From Cryobacterium sp. Y11 (lineage in GTDB: Bacteria; Actinomycetota; Actinomycetes; Actinomycetales; Microbacteriaceae): a DNA stretch of 64,000 bases. The DNA lies in the NCBI RefSeq assembly GCF_002929535.1, contig NZ_PJJO01000051.1:80249-144248 (forward strand), read 5' to 3'. Positions 50,663-60,432 of the stretch are shown one piece after another. Within the stretch, counting starts at the first letter, position 1. Each line of letters opens with the position of its first letter. The notes under the pieces are model-generated. The model was not told the DNA's origin. It saw only the letters and a list, made by a program, of their open reading frames with translations, and did no database searches. A program made the position numbers and the translations under genes.

Positions 50663-51864
50663 CGCGTGGCTGCCTTCTTGTTGAAGTGCGGGTTTTCCCA
50701 AATCACGGAGCCACCCTGGCCGAGGCCGATGCACATGGCAGTGAGGCCATAGCGCACCTCGGGGTGGGACTCGAACTGGTGGGCGAGCTGATTCATCAGG
50801 CGCACCCCCGATGATGCAAGCGGATGCCCCATCGCAATTGCTCCGCCGTATTCGTTCACGCGGGGGTCTTCGTCATCGATGCCGAAGTGGTCGAGAAAGG
50901 AGATGACCTGCACGGCGAAGGCTTCGTTGAGCTCGAACAGGCCGATATCAGTTATGGACAGGCCAGCCTTGCGCAGCGCCTTCTCGGTGGATGGTATCGG
51001 GCCGAGGCCCATCACCTCCGGCTCGACGCCGGCGAAGGCGAAGCTGGTCATGGTCATTTTCACGCCCAGGCCGAGTTCCTTGGCCGTCGCGCCGCTGGCC
51101 AGCAGGCAGGCCGATGCGCCGTCGTTGAGGCCGGAGGCGTTGCCGGCGGTGACCCGTCCGTGTGGACGGAACGGAGTGCGCAGGGCTGAGAGGCCCTCCA
51201 TAGTCGTGTCGGGGCGTGGTGCCTCATCACGGGTGGCTAGGCCCCAGCCCGATTCGCTGCGCGTGGCGACAGGAATCAGGTCAGGTTGAATTTTGCCCTC
51301 GGCATAGGCCGTAGCGACTTTCTGCTGGCTGCGCAGCGCAAACCGGTCTGAACGTTCCTTGGTATAGGCCGGGAAGCGGTCATGAATGCGTTCGGCGGTG
51401 GCGCCCATGTTGAGGGCGTCTTCGTTGACCAGCCGTTCGGAGAGGAACCGCGGGTTTGGATCGGCCCCAAAACCCATCGGGTGCCTGCCCATGTGCTCGA
51501 CGCCGCCAGCAATGGCGAGGTCGTAGGCCCCGAACCCGATCGAGGACCCCATCATGGTCACCGCGGTCATCGCGCCGGCGCACATTCGGTCAATTGCGAA
51601 ACCGGGAACCGATTTCGGCAGCCCGGCCAGCAGTGCCGCCGTGCGACCGAGGGTGAGGCCCTGGTCGCCGGTTTGCGTGGTTGCCGCGATCGCGACATCG
51701 TCGATGCGCTCCGCCGGCGCAGTGGGGTTGCGTTCCATCAGCCCGATAATTGCCTTGACCACGAGGTCGTCGGCCCGGGTGTTCCAGTACATGCCCTTTT
51801 CGCCGGCGCGTCCGAACGGGGTTCGAACCCCGTCCACAAAGACGACTTCTGTTCTCTCGGCCAC
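50659..51864 (-). CDS. fadA: Acetyl-CoA acyltransferase (thiolase)
   Basis: 401 residues. The acylated Cys is in FAIDRMCAGAMTAV, the catalytic His in GAIAMGHPLASSGVRL and the second Cys in LTAMCIGLGQGGSVI. It begins EVVFVDGVRTPFGRAGEKG. It carries out the last thiolytic step of beta-oxidation and is the first gene of the fadA-fadB pair. Confidence 0.94.
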   Translation of the reverse strand: MAERTEVVFVDGVRTPFGRAGEKGMYWNTRADDLVVKAIIGLMERNPTAPAERIDDVAIAATTQTGDQGLTLGRTAALLAGLPKSVPGFAIDRMCAGAMTAVTMMGSSIGFGAYDLAIAGGVEHMGRHPMGFGADPNPRFLSERLVNEDALNMGATAERIHDRFPAYTKERSDRFALRSQQKVATAYAEGKIQPDLIPVATRSESGWGLATRDEAPRPDTTMEGLSALRTPFRPHGRVTAGNASGLNDGASACLLASGATAKELGLGVKMTMTSFAFAGVEPEVMGLGPIPSTEKALRKAGLSITDIGLFELNEAFAVQVISFLDHFGIDDEDPRVNEYGGAIAMGHPLASSGVRLMNQLAHQFESHPEVRYGLTAMCIGLGQGGSVIWENPHFNKKAATR

Positions 51865-51951
51865 AATGCCTCCCGTACGTGTTATCAGATCTGTTAGCTC
51901 TGCACCGATCCTAGGGTGGCGAAAATCACGGCCCGAATCGTTTGCTGGTTT

Positions 51952-53178
51952 CTACGACCCCAAATCCGAGGTCGCGTCGACAACTTGTGGAATCTCTACA
52001 AAAGCATCCGCAATTAATTGTGCAGTGACGTCAACTTGCCAGCGTCGCGCCCCTAAATGGGTCAACACCTGCGCAACGGATGCCGCATCCAGCGGCTCCG
52101 GCGGCGTCCAGGCCACCCGGCGCAGGTAGTCAGGGGTCAGCAGATTCTCCAGCGGAATCTCCAGCTCGTCGGTCACTGTCTGCAGGGCAGCCCTGGCGGC
52201 TTTGTAGCGCACGTCGGCCTCTGGGTTGCGATCGGCCCAGGCCCGCGGTGGCGGCAGGGTGTCGTTGCTTGCCTTGAGCGGGGGCAGGTCGGTACTTGTG
52301 CGGCCGCGCTGAATCGCGTCCCACCACCGGTCGAGCTCATTGCGACTGGCGCGTCCATTGAACTCGCGCAGGTCGGACAGCGCCTGCCGGGTCGCGGGAA
52401 TCACCCGAGCGGCGGCGAGTAAGGAGGCGTCTGGAACGAGGCGCCCGGGGGAGACATCAACGTCGCGCGCAAATGCGTCGCGAGCCAGCCAGAGTTCGCG
52501 GGCGACAGCGAGGTTGCGCTGGCTGCGCAGCGAGTGCAGGCCGGACAGTCGACGCCACGGGTCGACCCGAGCGGCCTTGGCTTCCTTGGCCAGGGTCGCA
52601 GCGAATTCCTGATCGGCGATATCGGTTTTATTGGACTCCACCAACAAATCCACCATACGGTCCCGCAGATCGGGAAGCAGCTCAACGTCGAGGGCCGCGT
52701 AGACCAGCCACGATTCCGGCAGCGGCCTCGTCGACCAATTCGCCGCGGAGTGCTCCTTGGCGAGGTGAATGCCGAGCAGGTTTTCTACAACGGTGCCGAG
52801 CCCGACCCGGGGGATACCGAGCAGCCGTGCGGCCAGCTCGGTGTCGAAGATGCGCACAGGGTCGAGCCCGACCTCGCGCAGGCAGGCCAGGTCCTGGCTC
52901 GCGGCGTGCAGAATCCACTCCACATCCGTCAGGGCATCGTTCAACTCGCTAAAATCGCCGATCGGCGGTGGGTCGAACAGAAACGTTCCGGCGCCACGGC
53001 GGTAAATCTGAATGAGATAGGCGCGTTGCGAATAGGTGAAACCGGATGCCCGTTCCGCGTCGACCCCGACCGGCCCGTTTCCGGCGGCCAGGGCGGCCGT
53101 CGCGGCGAGGTACGCCGCGCGGGTATCCACGACCTGGTGCTGAACGAGCGTGGGTTGATTGGATTGCGATTCAACCAC
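51952..53178 (-). CDS. rnd: Ribonuclease D
   Basis: 408 residues. DEDD exonuclease residues are in VGVDAERASGF (Asp, Glu), HAASQDLACL (Asp) and LVYAALDVELL (Asp). An HRDC domain follows (LHSLRSQRNLAVARELWLAR region). It trims the 3' ends of tRNA and other structured RNAs. The GTG start at 53178 overlaps the DUF3000 stop (GTGGTTGA), the same arrangement as thiS/thiG. A frame open to 53355 would lie wholly inside DUF3000. Confidence 0.9.
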   Translation of the reverse strand: MVESQSNQPTLVQHQVVDTRAAYLAATAALAAGNGPVGVDAERASGFTYSQRAYLIQIYRRGAGTFLFDPPPIGDFSELNDALTDVEWILHAASQDLACLREVGLDPVRIFDTELAARLLGIPRVGLGTVVENLLGIHLAKEHSAANWSTRPLPESWLVYAALDVELLPDLRDRMVDLLVESNKTDIADQEFAATLAKEAKAARVDPWRRLSGLHSLRSQRNLAVARELWLARDAFARDVDVSPGRLVPDASLLAAARVIPATRQALSDLREFNGRASRNELDRWWDAIQRGRTSTDLPPLKASNDTLPPPRAWADRNPEADVRYKAARAALQTVTDELEIPLENLLTPDYLRRVAWTPPEPLDAASVAQVLTHLGARRWQVDVTAQLIADAFVEIPQVVDATSDLGS

Positions 53179-53761
53179 GGGCTGCTCGGCGTGCTGACAA
53201 CATGCTGACTCCTTCCCCAGCGGGAGGGAGTCCGGCGAGCATGCACAGCAGCTCGCCCCACCCCTCGACGTGGGCGGTGAGATTGTGATCCAGGGGTGTC
53301 CACGACGCACGCAGCTCAATCTGCGCGCCATCTCCCTGTTTGGCGAGTTCGCCAAAGCCTGATGAGATTATTTTAGTCGCCGTTCCCGAGGCCGCGGTGT
53401 ACTGCGCCTTGCGAGCGTCGAGGGCATCGACCAGCCAGGCCCAGGTGACCTCGGCGAGAAACGGGTCAAGTCCGATCTCGATCTCCAGTGGAGCCTGTGC
53501 GAAACAGACGACTCGAAAGGCGCCATTCCAGCCTTCCGGCTCGTCCGGGTCGTAGAGCAGGATGAACCGTCCAGTGCCCAGGTCGGAGTCGCTGCCGTGC
53601 CGCACCGGCGTGATGTCGCCGGATAGGGCGATGGAATAGGGCGCGAGTCGAGCCGGAGCCGTGATCTCGGAGACGACTAATTCGGCCCGACTCGTGGCGC
53701 GGCGAATCGCCGACACTGCCGCGGCAAACTCCGCGGGGAACGATTGTTCTGTTTCGGGCAC
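53171..53761 (-). CDS. DUF3000 family protein
   Basis: 196 residues. RLAPYSIALSGDI, GRFILLYDPDEPEGWNGAFR and the segment beginning EIEIGLDPFLAEVTWAWLVD are DUF3000 landmarks. The family occurs in actinobacteria, nearly always just upstream of rnd; function unknown. Overlap with rnd points to translational coupling. Confidence 0.9.
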   Translation of the reverse strand: MPETEQSFPAEFAAAVSAIRRATSRAELVVSEITAPARLAPYSIALSGDITPVRHGSDSDLGTGRFILLYDPDEPEGWNGAFRVVCFAQAPLEIEIGLDPFLAEVTWAWLVDALDARKAQYTAASGTATKIISSGFGELAKQGDGAQIELRASWTPLDHNLTAHVEGWGELLCMLAGLPPAGEGVSMLSARRAARG

Positions 53762-53824
53762 GTTTGCAGACTAGAGTTTTTCTGGGTGTTGTCCGTGAGG
53801 CACGCCGACCAGTCGGAGGTGCGC

Positions 53825-55033
53825 ATGCACGACCCTCAGCCCCCAATCGGGCGTCAGCACGCTGTTTCCCGGTCGCTTCTCGGATCGATTCTGGCCGTGA
53901 CCGGCATCGCGGTTGCCGGTTCCGCCCTTGTGGTGCTCGGTACCGCTGGCGTGCTGGCCGCCGTTATGGCCAAGACCATCGTGACGCCGCCCAGCAAACG
54001 CAAGGACGATACGCGAGTGTTCGCCGTTGACCTGGCCGGCGGCACGCTCACCCTGCAACGTCACCGCGATTCCGTACTTCCCGGTGACTACAGCTTCTTC
54101 TTCAGCGGCGGCACCGGCCATGCCAAGGTCGGCGAGATCACCGAGCGCACGGCCGGAACGGTCACTCGGCGTATCATCAGCGTCGACTACGGTGATCTCG
54201 CCGGCGCCCGCCGCGGGCGGTTCAGCGGCTGGCTCTACACGACACCCGCCGACCTCGGCCTGCCCTGGCAGGCTGTGGCTGTTCCCACCGACCTTGGCCC
54301 CGCGCCAGCGTGGCTAGTTCCCTCGACTCCAGACGGCCCAGCAGACCACTGGGCCATTCAGGTGCACGGCCGGGCAGTGCGGCGCGAGGAGGGCCTGCGG
54401 GCGGTGCCGGTGTTTTGCCAGGCCGGCTACACCTCACTCCTCATCTCCTATCGCAATGACGGGGATGCCCCGGCGAGCGTCGACGGATGCTATGGGCTCG
54501 GTGACACGGAATGGCTCGACGTCGAGGCCGCCATCAGCTTCGCGGTCGAGCGAGGCGCCCGAAGCATCGTACTCATGGGCTGGTCGATGGGCGGGGCCAT
54601 CGTGCTGCAGGCGCTGACCCGCAGCACGCACGCGCACCTCATCATCGGTGTGGTGCTGGAATCACCCGTGATCGACTGGGCTGACGTTGTGGCCGCGCAG
54701 GCGATTGACCGCAGGTTGCCCAGACAGATCGCCACCGGGGCAGTTGCACTGATGGGGTCACGACGGGGACAACGATTGACCGGCCTCGGAACGCCGATCG
54801 ACTTTGGTCGACTCGATTTCGTCGCGCGCGCCCGTGACCTGAACCGGTCCGTTCTGTTGCTGCACAGTGACGACGACGGATTCGTACCGGCCACCGGGTC
54901 GCGGCGCCTCGCCGAACGGCGCCCCGACCTGGTGACTTTCGTCTCGTTCACCGAGGCGCGGCACACCAAACTGTTCAACTACGACCCGGTGCGGTGGAAC
55001 GGTGCGATCGCGGCCTGGCTGGCCGAATTGTAG
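53825..55033 (+). CDS. Membrane-anchored alpha/beta hydrolase
   Basis: 402 residues. An N-terminal hydrophobic helix (LLGSILAVTGIAVAGSALVV) should anchor it to the membrane. The hydrolase fold has the nucleophile Ser in LMGWSMGGAIVLQA, a later Asp in LLHSDDDGFVP and a candidate His in EARHTKLFNYD, a complete triad. The oxyanion region is VHGRAVRREEGLR. The substrate is unknown. The ATG at 53825 has GGAGG just upstream (about four to five bases). Confidence 0.82.
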   Translation: MHDPQPPIGRQHAVSRSLLGSILAVTGIAVAGSALVVLGTAGVLAAVMAKTIVTPPSKRKDDTRVFAVDLAGGTLTLQRHRDSVLPGDYSFFFSGGTGHAKVGEITERTAGTVTRRIISVDYGDLAGARRGRFSGWLYTTPADLGLPWQAVAVPTDLGPAPAWLVPSTPDGPADHWAIQVHGRAVRREEGLRAVPVFCQAGYTSLLISYRNDGDAPASVDGCYGLGDTEWLDVEAAISFAVERGARSIVLMGWSMGGAIVLQALTRSTHAHLIIGVVLESPVIDWADVVAAQAIDRRLPRQIATGAVALMGSRRGQRLTGLGTPIDFGRLDFVARARDLNRSVLLLHSDDDGFVPATGSRRLAERRPDLVTFVSFTEARHTKLFNYDPVRWNGAIAAWLAEL

Positions 55034-55036
55034 GGA

Positions 55037-55471
55037 CTAGCCAGCGATGCGCTCCCGCAACTGACGCTTGGCCCGGCCGAGCATGGCGCTCATGCCGCGC
55101 AGGCGGAGCGGTGAGACCGCTGCGCTGAGACCAATCGACTGCGGGTAGTCGTCGGGAACGGCCAGAACCTGTTCCACGCTCAAGCCGTCGAGGCCCTGAG
55201 CGAGGATCGACGCGAATCCGCGAGTGGTTGGCGATTCGCGCGGGGCGGTCGCGTGCAGGTGAAACGCGGAGTCGGCATCCACTTCAACGAAGATGAATAC
55301 CGGTGACTGACACTCGACGACGCGTTCGAGCAGGTCGGGATGCTCCTGAAAGCGCGCCGGCAGCTCGGGAAGCTCGTTGGAGAACTCGAGCAGCAACAGC
55401 AGGCGGTCCTTCTGCTCGAGGGCGAGAAAATCCTCCTGAATGTCGGCGAGCTGGGCCGGTAGCGTGGTCAC
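55037..55471 (-). CDS. sufE: SufE family protein
   Basis: 144 residues from GTG 55471. The active-site Cys lies in [16 protein letters not shown], and [20 protein letters not shown] is typical. SufE accepts sulfur from a cysteine desulfurase or related donor. Here it follows a rhodanese gene with a GTGA overlap, a pairing common in actinobacteria that suggests sulfur hand-over between the two. No desulfurase gene is adjacent. Confidence 0.9.
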   Translation of the reverse strand: MTTLPAQLADIQEDFLALEQKDRLLLLLEFSNELPELPARFQEHPDLLERVVECQSPVFIFVEVDADSAFHLHATAPRESPTTRGFASILAQGLDGLSVEQVLAVPDDYPQSIGLSAAVSPLRLRGMSAMLGRAKRQLRERIAG

Positions 55472-56373
55472 GGGCGGGGCGCCGGGGCGACGCCGGGGTC
55501 GGTGCCGACACTGATGGGTACCGCAACGGCGTTGCCCCACTCGGTCCAGGACCCGTCATAGTTGCGCACGCCCTCGAAACCGAGCAGGTGGGTGAGCACG
55601 AACCAGGTGTGGCTGGATCGTTCCCCGATGCGGCAGTAGGCGATCACGTCGTCGCCGTCGGTCAGGCCGGCTTCGGCCCGATAGATAGCGTCGAGTTCGC
55701 TGCGCGGTTTGAAGGTCGAGTCGCTCGCTGCGGCGCGGGCCCACGGCACGGAAACGGCCGATGGGATGTGGCCACCGCGCAGGGCGCCCTCTTCCGGGTA
55801 TGCGGGCATGGTCGTGCGGGCTCCGCTGTATTCTTCCGGCGAGCGAACGTCGATCAGCGGCTTGCCGAAGTGGGCAAGCACGTCGTCCTTGAACGCTCGA
55901 ATGGGAGCGTCGTTACGTTCGACGACCGGGTAATCGGTGGTCGTTGTGCTCGAGGCATCCGTTGTCATCTCGCGTTCCTCGGCGAGCCATTTCTCTCGGC
56001 CACCATCGAGCAGGCGAACGTCGTCGTGTCCGAACAGGGTGAAGACCCACAGGGCGTATGCAGCCCACCAGTTGCTCTTATCGCCGTAAATGACGACGGT
56101 GCTGTCGCGGGCGATGCCCTTGCTCGACAGCAGCGCGGCGAAGGCTGCCCCATCGATGTAGTCGCGGTTGACCGTGTCGTTGAGGTCGGTGTGCCAGTCG
56201 ATTTTGACCGAACCGGGAATGTGGCCCACTTCGTAGAGCAGCACGTCCTCGTCAGATTCGACGATCACGAGACCGGCGTCACCCTGGTGCTTAGCCAGCC
56301 ACTCGGTTGAAACAAGTTTCGAGGGGTGGGCGTACGCGGCAAACTTTTCGGTCGTGTCGAACGGGGCGGACAT
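55468..56373 (-). CDS. sseA: Thiosulfate sulfurtransferase (tandem rhodanese)
   Basis: 301 residues with two rhodanese domains. The inactive first has [20 protein letters not shown] and [20 protein letters not shown]. The second has the active Cys in [17 protein letters not shown]. It moves sulfane sulfur from thiosulfate to acceptors, possibly the SufE made from the same transcript. Confidence 0.92.
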   Translation of the reverse strand: MSAPFDTTEKFAAYAHPSKLVSTEWLAKHQGDAGLVIVESDEDVLLYEVGHIPGSVKIDWHTDLNDTVNRDYIDGAAFAALLSSKGIARDSTVVIYGDKSNWWAAYALWVFTLFGHDDVRLLDGGREKWLAEEREMTTDASSTTTTDYPVVERNDAPIRAFKDDVLAHFGKPLIDVRSPEEYSGARTTMPAYPEEGALRGGHIPSAVSVPWARAAASDSTFKPRSELDAIYRAEAGLTDGDDVIAYCRIGERSSHTWFVLTHLLGFEGVRNYDGSWTEWGNAVAVPISVGTDPGVAPAPRP

Positions 56374-56512
56374 AGAACCTCCTGGTGGACAGCGGATGCA
56401 TTCGTGAGTCGGGTTGACCGCGGATTAAGCTTGTCTGGTCCACCCCTTAAACCTACGCGGTGCCGACACCCAGCGTATTCGCAGCTAAACCCAGGAGAAC
56501 GGGCATTTCAGC

Positions 56513-57565
56513 ATGGCACCAGAGGCTCACCAGAAAGCTCACCACACGGTTCCGCAACTGGCCGACCGAACGCCGACCATCACGGGTCGGGAAATTGTGT
56601 CCGAGCTGGTTCCGCCTCCCCAATTTGAACACGCCTCGTTCGAGAACTATCGACCAGACCACGACTACCCCTCCCAGCTCGAGGCCGTCGAGAAGCTTAT
56701 TCAATTCGTGAACCCCCGGCCGGCCGGGTTTTTCTCCCGCCGTCGCCAGGCCAAGGACGACCTGCCCGGCATCTACCTCGACGGCGGGTTTGGCGTCGGC
56801 AAGACGCACCTGTTGGCAGCGCTCTGGCATGCGGCGACGGGACCCAAGTACTTCGGCACCTTCATCGAGTACACCGCCCTGGTCGGTGCGCTCGGCTACC
56901 AGGAAACCATCAAGGAGTTGCGCAGCGCGAAGCTCATCTGCATCGATGAGTTCGAGCTGGATGATCCGGGCGACACCATGGTGATGACCCGACTGCTCGG
57001 CGAACTTGTCGCCACCGGCACACGGGTTGCAGCCACGTCGAACACCCCGCCTAACTCGCTCGGCGAGGGCCGGTTCGCCGCGCAGGATTTTCTCCGTGAG
57101 ATCTCCGCCATGAGCGCCAATTTCGAGACGCTGCGCATTGATGGACTCGACTACCGCCGACGCAACGTCACCGGCCAGGCTGTTTCGGTCGAACCCGAAG
57201 CCCGCGAACACCTGGTCAACACGCTCCTGGTACGCGGTTCGAAGGTGACCGAAGACGACTTCGGCGCCCTCATGCGCCACCTCGCCACCGTGCACCCCTC
57301 CAAATACGTCAAGGTCATTCGCGACGTCGAGGTCATTGCCATTCGCGGTGTCTACCTGCTGACCGATCAAACGGATGCCCTCCGCCTCGTCGCCTTCATC
57401 GACCGCGTCTACGACGCTGAAATCCCCATCGTTGCCAGTGGGCGTCCACTCAACGAGGTGTTCGACGACGAGATGATGGCTGGCGGCTACCGCAAGAAAT
57501 ACCAGCGCTCCCAGTCGCGCATGGTCGCCCTCACCACCGGGGAGCTGCCGACGCACACCGATTAG
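56513..57565 (+). CDS. zapE: Cell division ATPase ZapE (AFG1-like)
   Basis: 350 residues. Walker A is YLDGGFGVGKTHLLAALWH and Walker B is ICIDEFELDDPGDTMV, followed by sensor-like AATSNTPPNSLGEGRF. This is the AFG1/ZapE P-loop ATPase family. ZapE acts on the Z-ring in proteobacteria; the actinobacterial role is less clear. It is divergent from the rhodanese gene. Confidence 0.9.
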   Translation: MAPEAHQKAHHTVPQLADRTPTITGREIVSELVPPPQFEHASFENYRPDHDYPSQLEAVEKLIQFVNPRPAGFFSRRRQAKDDLPGIYLDGGFGVGKTHLLAALWHAATGPKYFGTFIEYTALVGALGYQETIKELRSAKLICIDEFELDDPGDTMVMTRLLGELVATGTRVAATSNTPPNSLGEGRFAAQDFLREISAMSANFETLRIDGLDYRRRNVTGQAVSVEPEAREHLVNTLLVRGSKVTEDDFGALMRHLATVHPSKYVKVIRDVEVIAIRGVYLLTDQTDALRLVAFIDRVYDAEIPIVASGRPLNEVFDDEMMAGGYRKKYQRSQSRMVALTTGELPTHTD

Positions 57566-57615
57566 CGACGAATGAGCTGCGTCTGAAATCTGGCGTTAAC
57601 AATTCGCCAGAGCCC

Positions 57616-57653
57616 GTAACCGATCCGTAACACGTCGGAAGGTTTGTCGAAAC
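57616..57653. promoter_or_regulatory. GlnR-type operator upstream of amtB
   Basis: Four 5-mers separated by exactly six bases: GTAAC (57616-57620), GTAAC (57627-57631), GAAGG (57638-57642) and GAAAC (57649-57653). This follows the actinobacterial GlnR pattern GTnAC-n6-GAAAC repeated twice, with deviations in the two middle sites. It ends 83 bp before amtB, so nitrogen-limitation activation of amtB by GlnR is likely. Confidence 0.7.
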
Positions 57654-57736
57654 AGCGCAATCGGATACTGGAGTCGTATCCGCGGTGGCTTGCCTCGCGG
57701 TACACCCTGCACATTCGAGACGCGTGAGGACAATCT

Positions 57737-58960
57737 ATGGATACCGGAAGCATTGCGTGGGGGCTGACAGCCACCGCACTCGTGTTGTTTATGACACCGG
57801 GCGTCGCCTTCTTCTACGGCGGGCTGGTCAAGGCCAAGAGTGTCATCAGCATGATGATGATGAGCTTCGGTGCGCTGGGCCTGATCAGCGTGCTGTGGAT
57901 TCTGTACGGCTTCAACATGAGTGCCGTCAGCAACCCCGCCCAATTCTCCGGCAATCCGTTCTCCGACTTCGGCCTCGGCAAGCTCGCACTGGGTGAAACC
58001 GGCAGCATTGACCTGCTCGGTGCCACCTACGGTGCCACCTTCGCCATCATTACCGTTGCACTCATTAGCGGCGCAGTTGCCGACCGGGCCAAGTTCGGCT
58101 CCTGGATGATTTTCGCCGGTATCTGGGCGACGCTGGTCTACTTCCCAGTTGCAGCGTGGGTCTGGGGCGGCGGCTGGATCATGGAACTTGGCAACACCCT
58201 CGGCCTGCCCGAGGTCATCGACTACGCCGGTGGAACGGCGGTACACACCAACGCCGGTGCCGCAGCGCTCGCTCTCGCTCTGGTTCTCGGCAAGCGCGTC
58301 GGATTTCAGAAAGGCATCACCAAGCCGCACAACGTGCCGCTCGTGCTCATCGGTGCTTCCATTCTCTGGTTCGGCTGGTTTGGTTTCAACGCCGGAGCAG
58401 AATGGCTCAACGGCCTCGCCAACGTCGGCATCATCGTGGTCAACACCCTCGGCGCCACGGCAGCGGCCATCCTCGGCTGGATGCTAGTGGAGAAGTTCAA
58501 GGACGGCAAGGCCACGTCGGTGGGCGCAGCATCCGGCGCGGTTGCCGGCCTGGTCGCGATCACCCCGGCCTGTGCCAGCCTCGAACCCGGCTGGGCCCTG
58601 TTGCTCGGTGCTGTGGCCGGAGCCGTCTGTGCTCTCGCTGTTGAGCTCAAGTTCAAGCTCGGCTTCGACGACTCCCTCGACGTTGTTGGTATCCACCTCG
58701 TCGGCGGCATCATCGGCACCCTCTACCTCGGCTTCTTCGCCATCGGCACCGGCCTGTTCACCGGTGGTGGAAACCTCGGCCAGCTGGCTGTGCAGGCCAT
58801 CGCGGCCTTCTCCGTTCTGGTCTACTCCTTCGTCATCGCGTACCTGCTCGGCCTCGCGATCGAGAAAACCATCGGTTTCCGCATCAAGAACGAAGACGAA
58901 CTCGCCGGAATCGATACCAGCGTGCACGGCGAAGATGGCTACGCCCTCGAACGCGTCTAG
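57737..58960 (+). CDS. amtB: Ammonium transporter AmtB
   Basis: 407 residues with eleven transmembrane segments. FMTPGVAFFYGGLVKAKSV opens the protein. The pore His pair is in GGTAVHTNAGAAALA and VVGIHLVGGIIG, and GWFGFNAGAEW is the Amt signature. It takes up ammonium. GAGGA lies upstream of ATG 57737. No glnK or glnD gene follows, so it is separate from the common amtB-glnK-glnD cluster. Control by GlnR is suggested by the upstream site. Confidence 0.96.
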   Translation: MDTGSIAWGLTATALVLFMTPGVAFFYGGLVKAKSVISMMMMSFGALGLISVLWILYGFNMSAVSNPAQFSGNPFSDFGLGKLALGETGSIDLLGATYGATFAIITVALISGAVADRAKFGSWMIFAGIWATLVYFPVAAWVWGGGWIMELGNTLGLPEVIDYAGGTAVHTNAGAAALALALVLGKRVGFQKGITKPHNVPLVLIGASILWFGWFGFNAGAEWLNGLANVGIIVVNTLGATAAAILGWMLVEKFKDGKATSVGAASGAVAGLVAITPACASLEPGWALLLGAVAGAVCALAVELKFKLGFDDSLDVVGIHLVGGIIGTLYLGFFAIGTGLFTGGGNLGQLAVQAIAAFSVLVYSFVIAYLLGLAIEKTIGFRIKNEDELAGIDTSVHGEDGYALERV

Positions 58961-58974
58961 GTTCTAATTTCTAC

Positions 58975-59020
58975 CAGGGCGGCACGGAATGCGGGTTTAT
59001 CTCGCCCCTGGGCCGCCCTG
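58975..59020. terminator. Hairpin between convergent amtB and marP
   Basis: CAGGGCGGC (58975-58983) pairs perfectly with GCCGCCCTG (59012-59020), enclosing a 28-nt loop that can itself pair in part (GCGGG with CGCCC-like). There is no strong T-run. It is probably a bidirectional terminator. Confidence 0.55.
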
Positions 59021-59044
59021 TGTTGTACGAACGGATGCCGGTGG

Positions 59045-60226
59045 CTAGCCGCGTACGCAGGTTCCGGACGATACCGCGTTGGTCAGACCAGGTGCCTGGC
59101 TGATGACTGGTTGAACCTCAGCGAGAGCGACGGCATAGCCGACGTTGTCGGTATTGGACGCCTTGGCGAAGATGACGCCGACCACGAGGCCGGATTCGCT
59201 CAGCAGAGGCCCGCCCGATTCGCCCTGTTGCACGTCGGAGGCGACAGTGTAAACCTGGCGCTGTGTCGGATCCTGACCGTAAATATCGGCGACGCTGATC
59301 GTGCCGAGGGCAAGCACCCGGGCCGGGTCGGAGACGAACGGTCCACCAAACGGGTATCCATCGGCAATAGCTGCACTGCCAGCGCGCAGATTCTCACCGA
59401 CGGTCAGTGGCGCGGCGCTGAGGCCGGGCACGGAAATGATCGCGAGGTCGTCAACCGGGTCAAAATAGACGATTTCTCCGGCCAGGGCCTCACCCGACGG
59501 AGTTTCAATGACGGGGCGGTCCACGCCGGCGACGACGTGAGCGTTGGTGATGACCCGACCGTCGGTCACCACGAAACCACTGCCCGACTGACTCTGACCA
59601 CAGGCATAGGCTGTTCCCGTGATGCGTACCACGGACTGCGCGGCCACCGCCAGGGCAGGGCTACTGGTGTCGGCTTCGGCTGCATCCGGCGTCGGGCCGG
59701 TGAAGGCATCAACAATGCGCGGTAGACCCTGCGTCACCGCAACCGAGCGTAGCTCGGCCAGGAGCGCCTTAACCGGGTCGGGGGTCAGCGAGTCGATGCC
59801 AGACACGACGGTCGACGAGGCGATGGCCGGGGAAAGGAACGGAACGCCGAGAGCGCCAATGCTGAACGCCACCATCGACGCCACAAGGGCCGAAGCGACG
59901 GCGGCGAAGACAGCGCCTAGCATGCGATTGATGGCACCGAGGGGGGAGCGCTTCTTTCTGCGCCCCAACACGCTTCCCGCGGAGGTGCCCAGTGAATGTC
60001 CGATGAGCACGAGCACTACCGCGACTGCGATGGTGGCTGGTGTGCGCCATTGCGCCTCAGTTACCCAGCCGCCCACCAGGGGAACAGCGAAGAAGGCAGC
60101 GACTCCGCCGGCCACAGCGCCGACGATACCGGTGAGGCTTTGCAGCAGTCCGCTGCGGTAGCCGTTGACGAGGGCAACAATCAAGACCAAGATCAGTAAG
60201 AGGTCGAGAACGGTCGAACCCGGCAT
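59045..60226 (-). CDS. marP: MarP-type membrane serine protease
   Basis: 393 residues. An N-terminal CvpA/colicin-V-like membrane domain with four helices (LDLLLILVLIVALVNGYRSG, a first helix) precedes a periplasmic trypsin-like domain. The triad is His in VITNAHVVAG, Asp in PVDDLAIISV and Ser in QQGESGGPLL. MarP in mycobacteria protects against acid and oxidative stress and processes a cell-wall hydrolase. Two Cys residues (TAYACGQ and SGTCVRG) could form the domain's disulfide. Confidence 0.92.
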   Translation of the reverse strand: MPGSTVLDLLLILVLIVALVNGYRSGLLQSLTGIVGAVAGGVAAFFAVPLVGGWVTEAQWRTPATIAVAVVLVLIGHSLGTSAGSVLGRRKKRSPLGAINRMLGAVFAAVASALVASMVAFSIGALGVPFLSPAIASSTVVSGIDSLTPDPVKALLAELRSVAVTQGLPRIVDAFTGPTPDAAEADTSSPALAVAAQSVVRITGTAYACGQSQSGSGFVVTDGRVITNAHVVAGVDRPVIETPSGEALAGEIVYFDPVDDLAIISVPGLSAAPLTVGENLRAGSAAIADGYPFGGPFVSDPARVLALGTISVADIYGQDPTQRQVYTVASDVQQGESGGPLLSESGLVVGVIFAKASNTDNVGYAVALAEVQPVISQAPGLTNAVSSGTCVRG

Positions 60227-60432
60227 CCTGCTCCCTCATCCACTGTTTCATGTGTTGCTTCAAAACGATTTCGTCTTAATCATGTTTACACAAGCCGCCT
60301 CCGCGATTACTGTGCAGCGGTGGCTTCCGACCCTCATTCCCGGTTAATCAACAGGCGTAGACGCTGTCCCAGCGAGTACCGTGAGGCACACCCCGCGAGA
60401 ATTCCCAGCAAAATTATGTGTGAAAGGAACCC

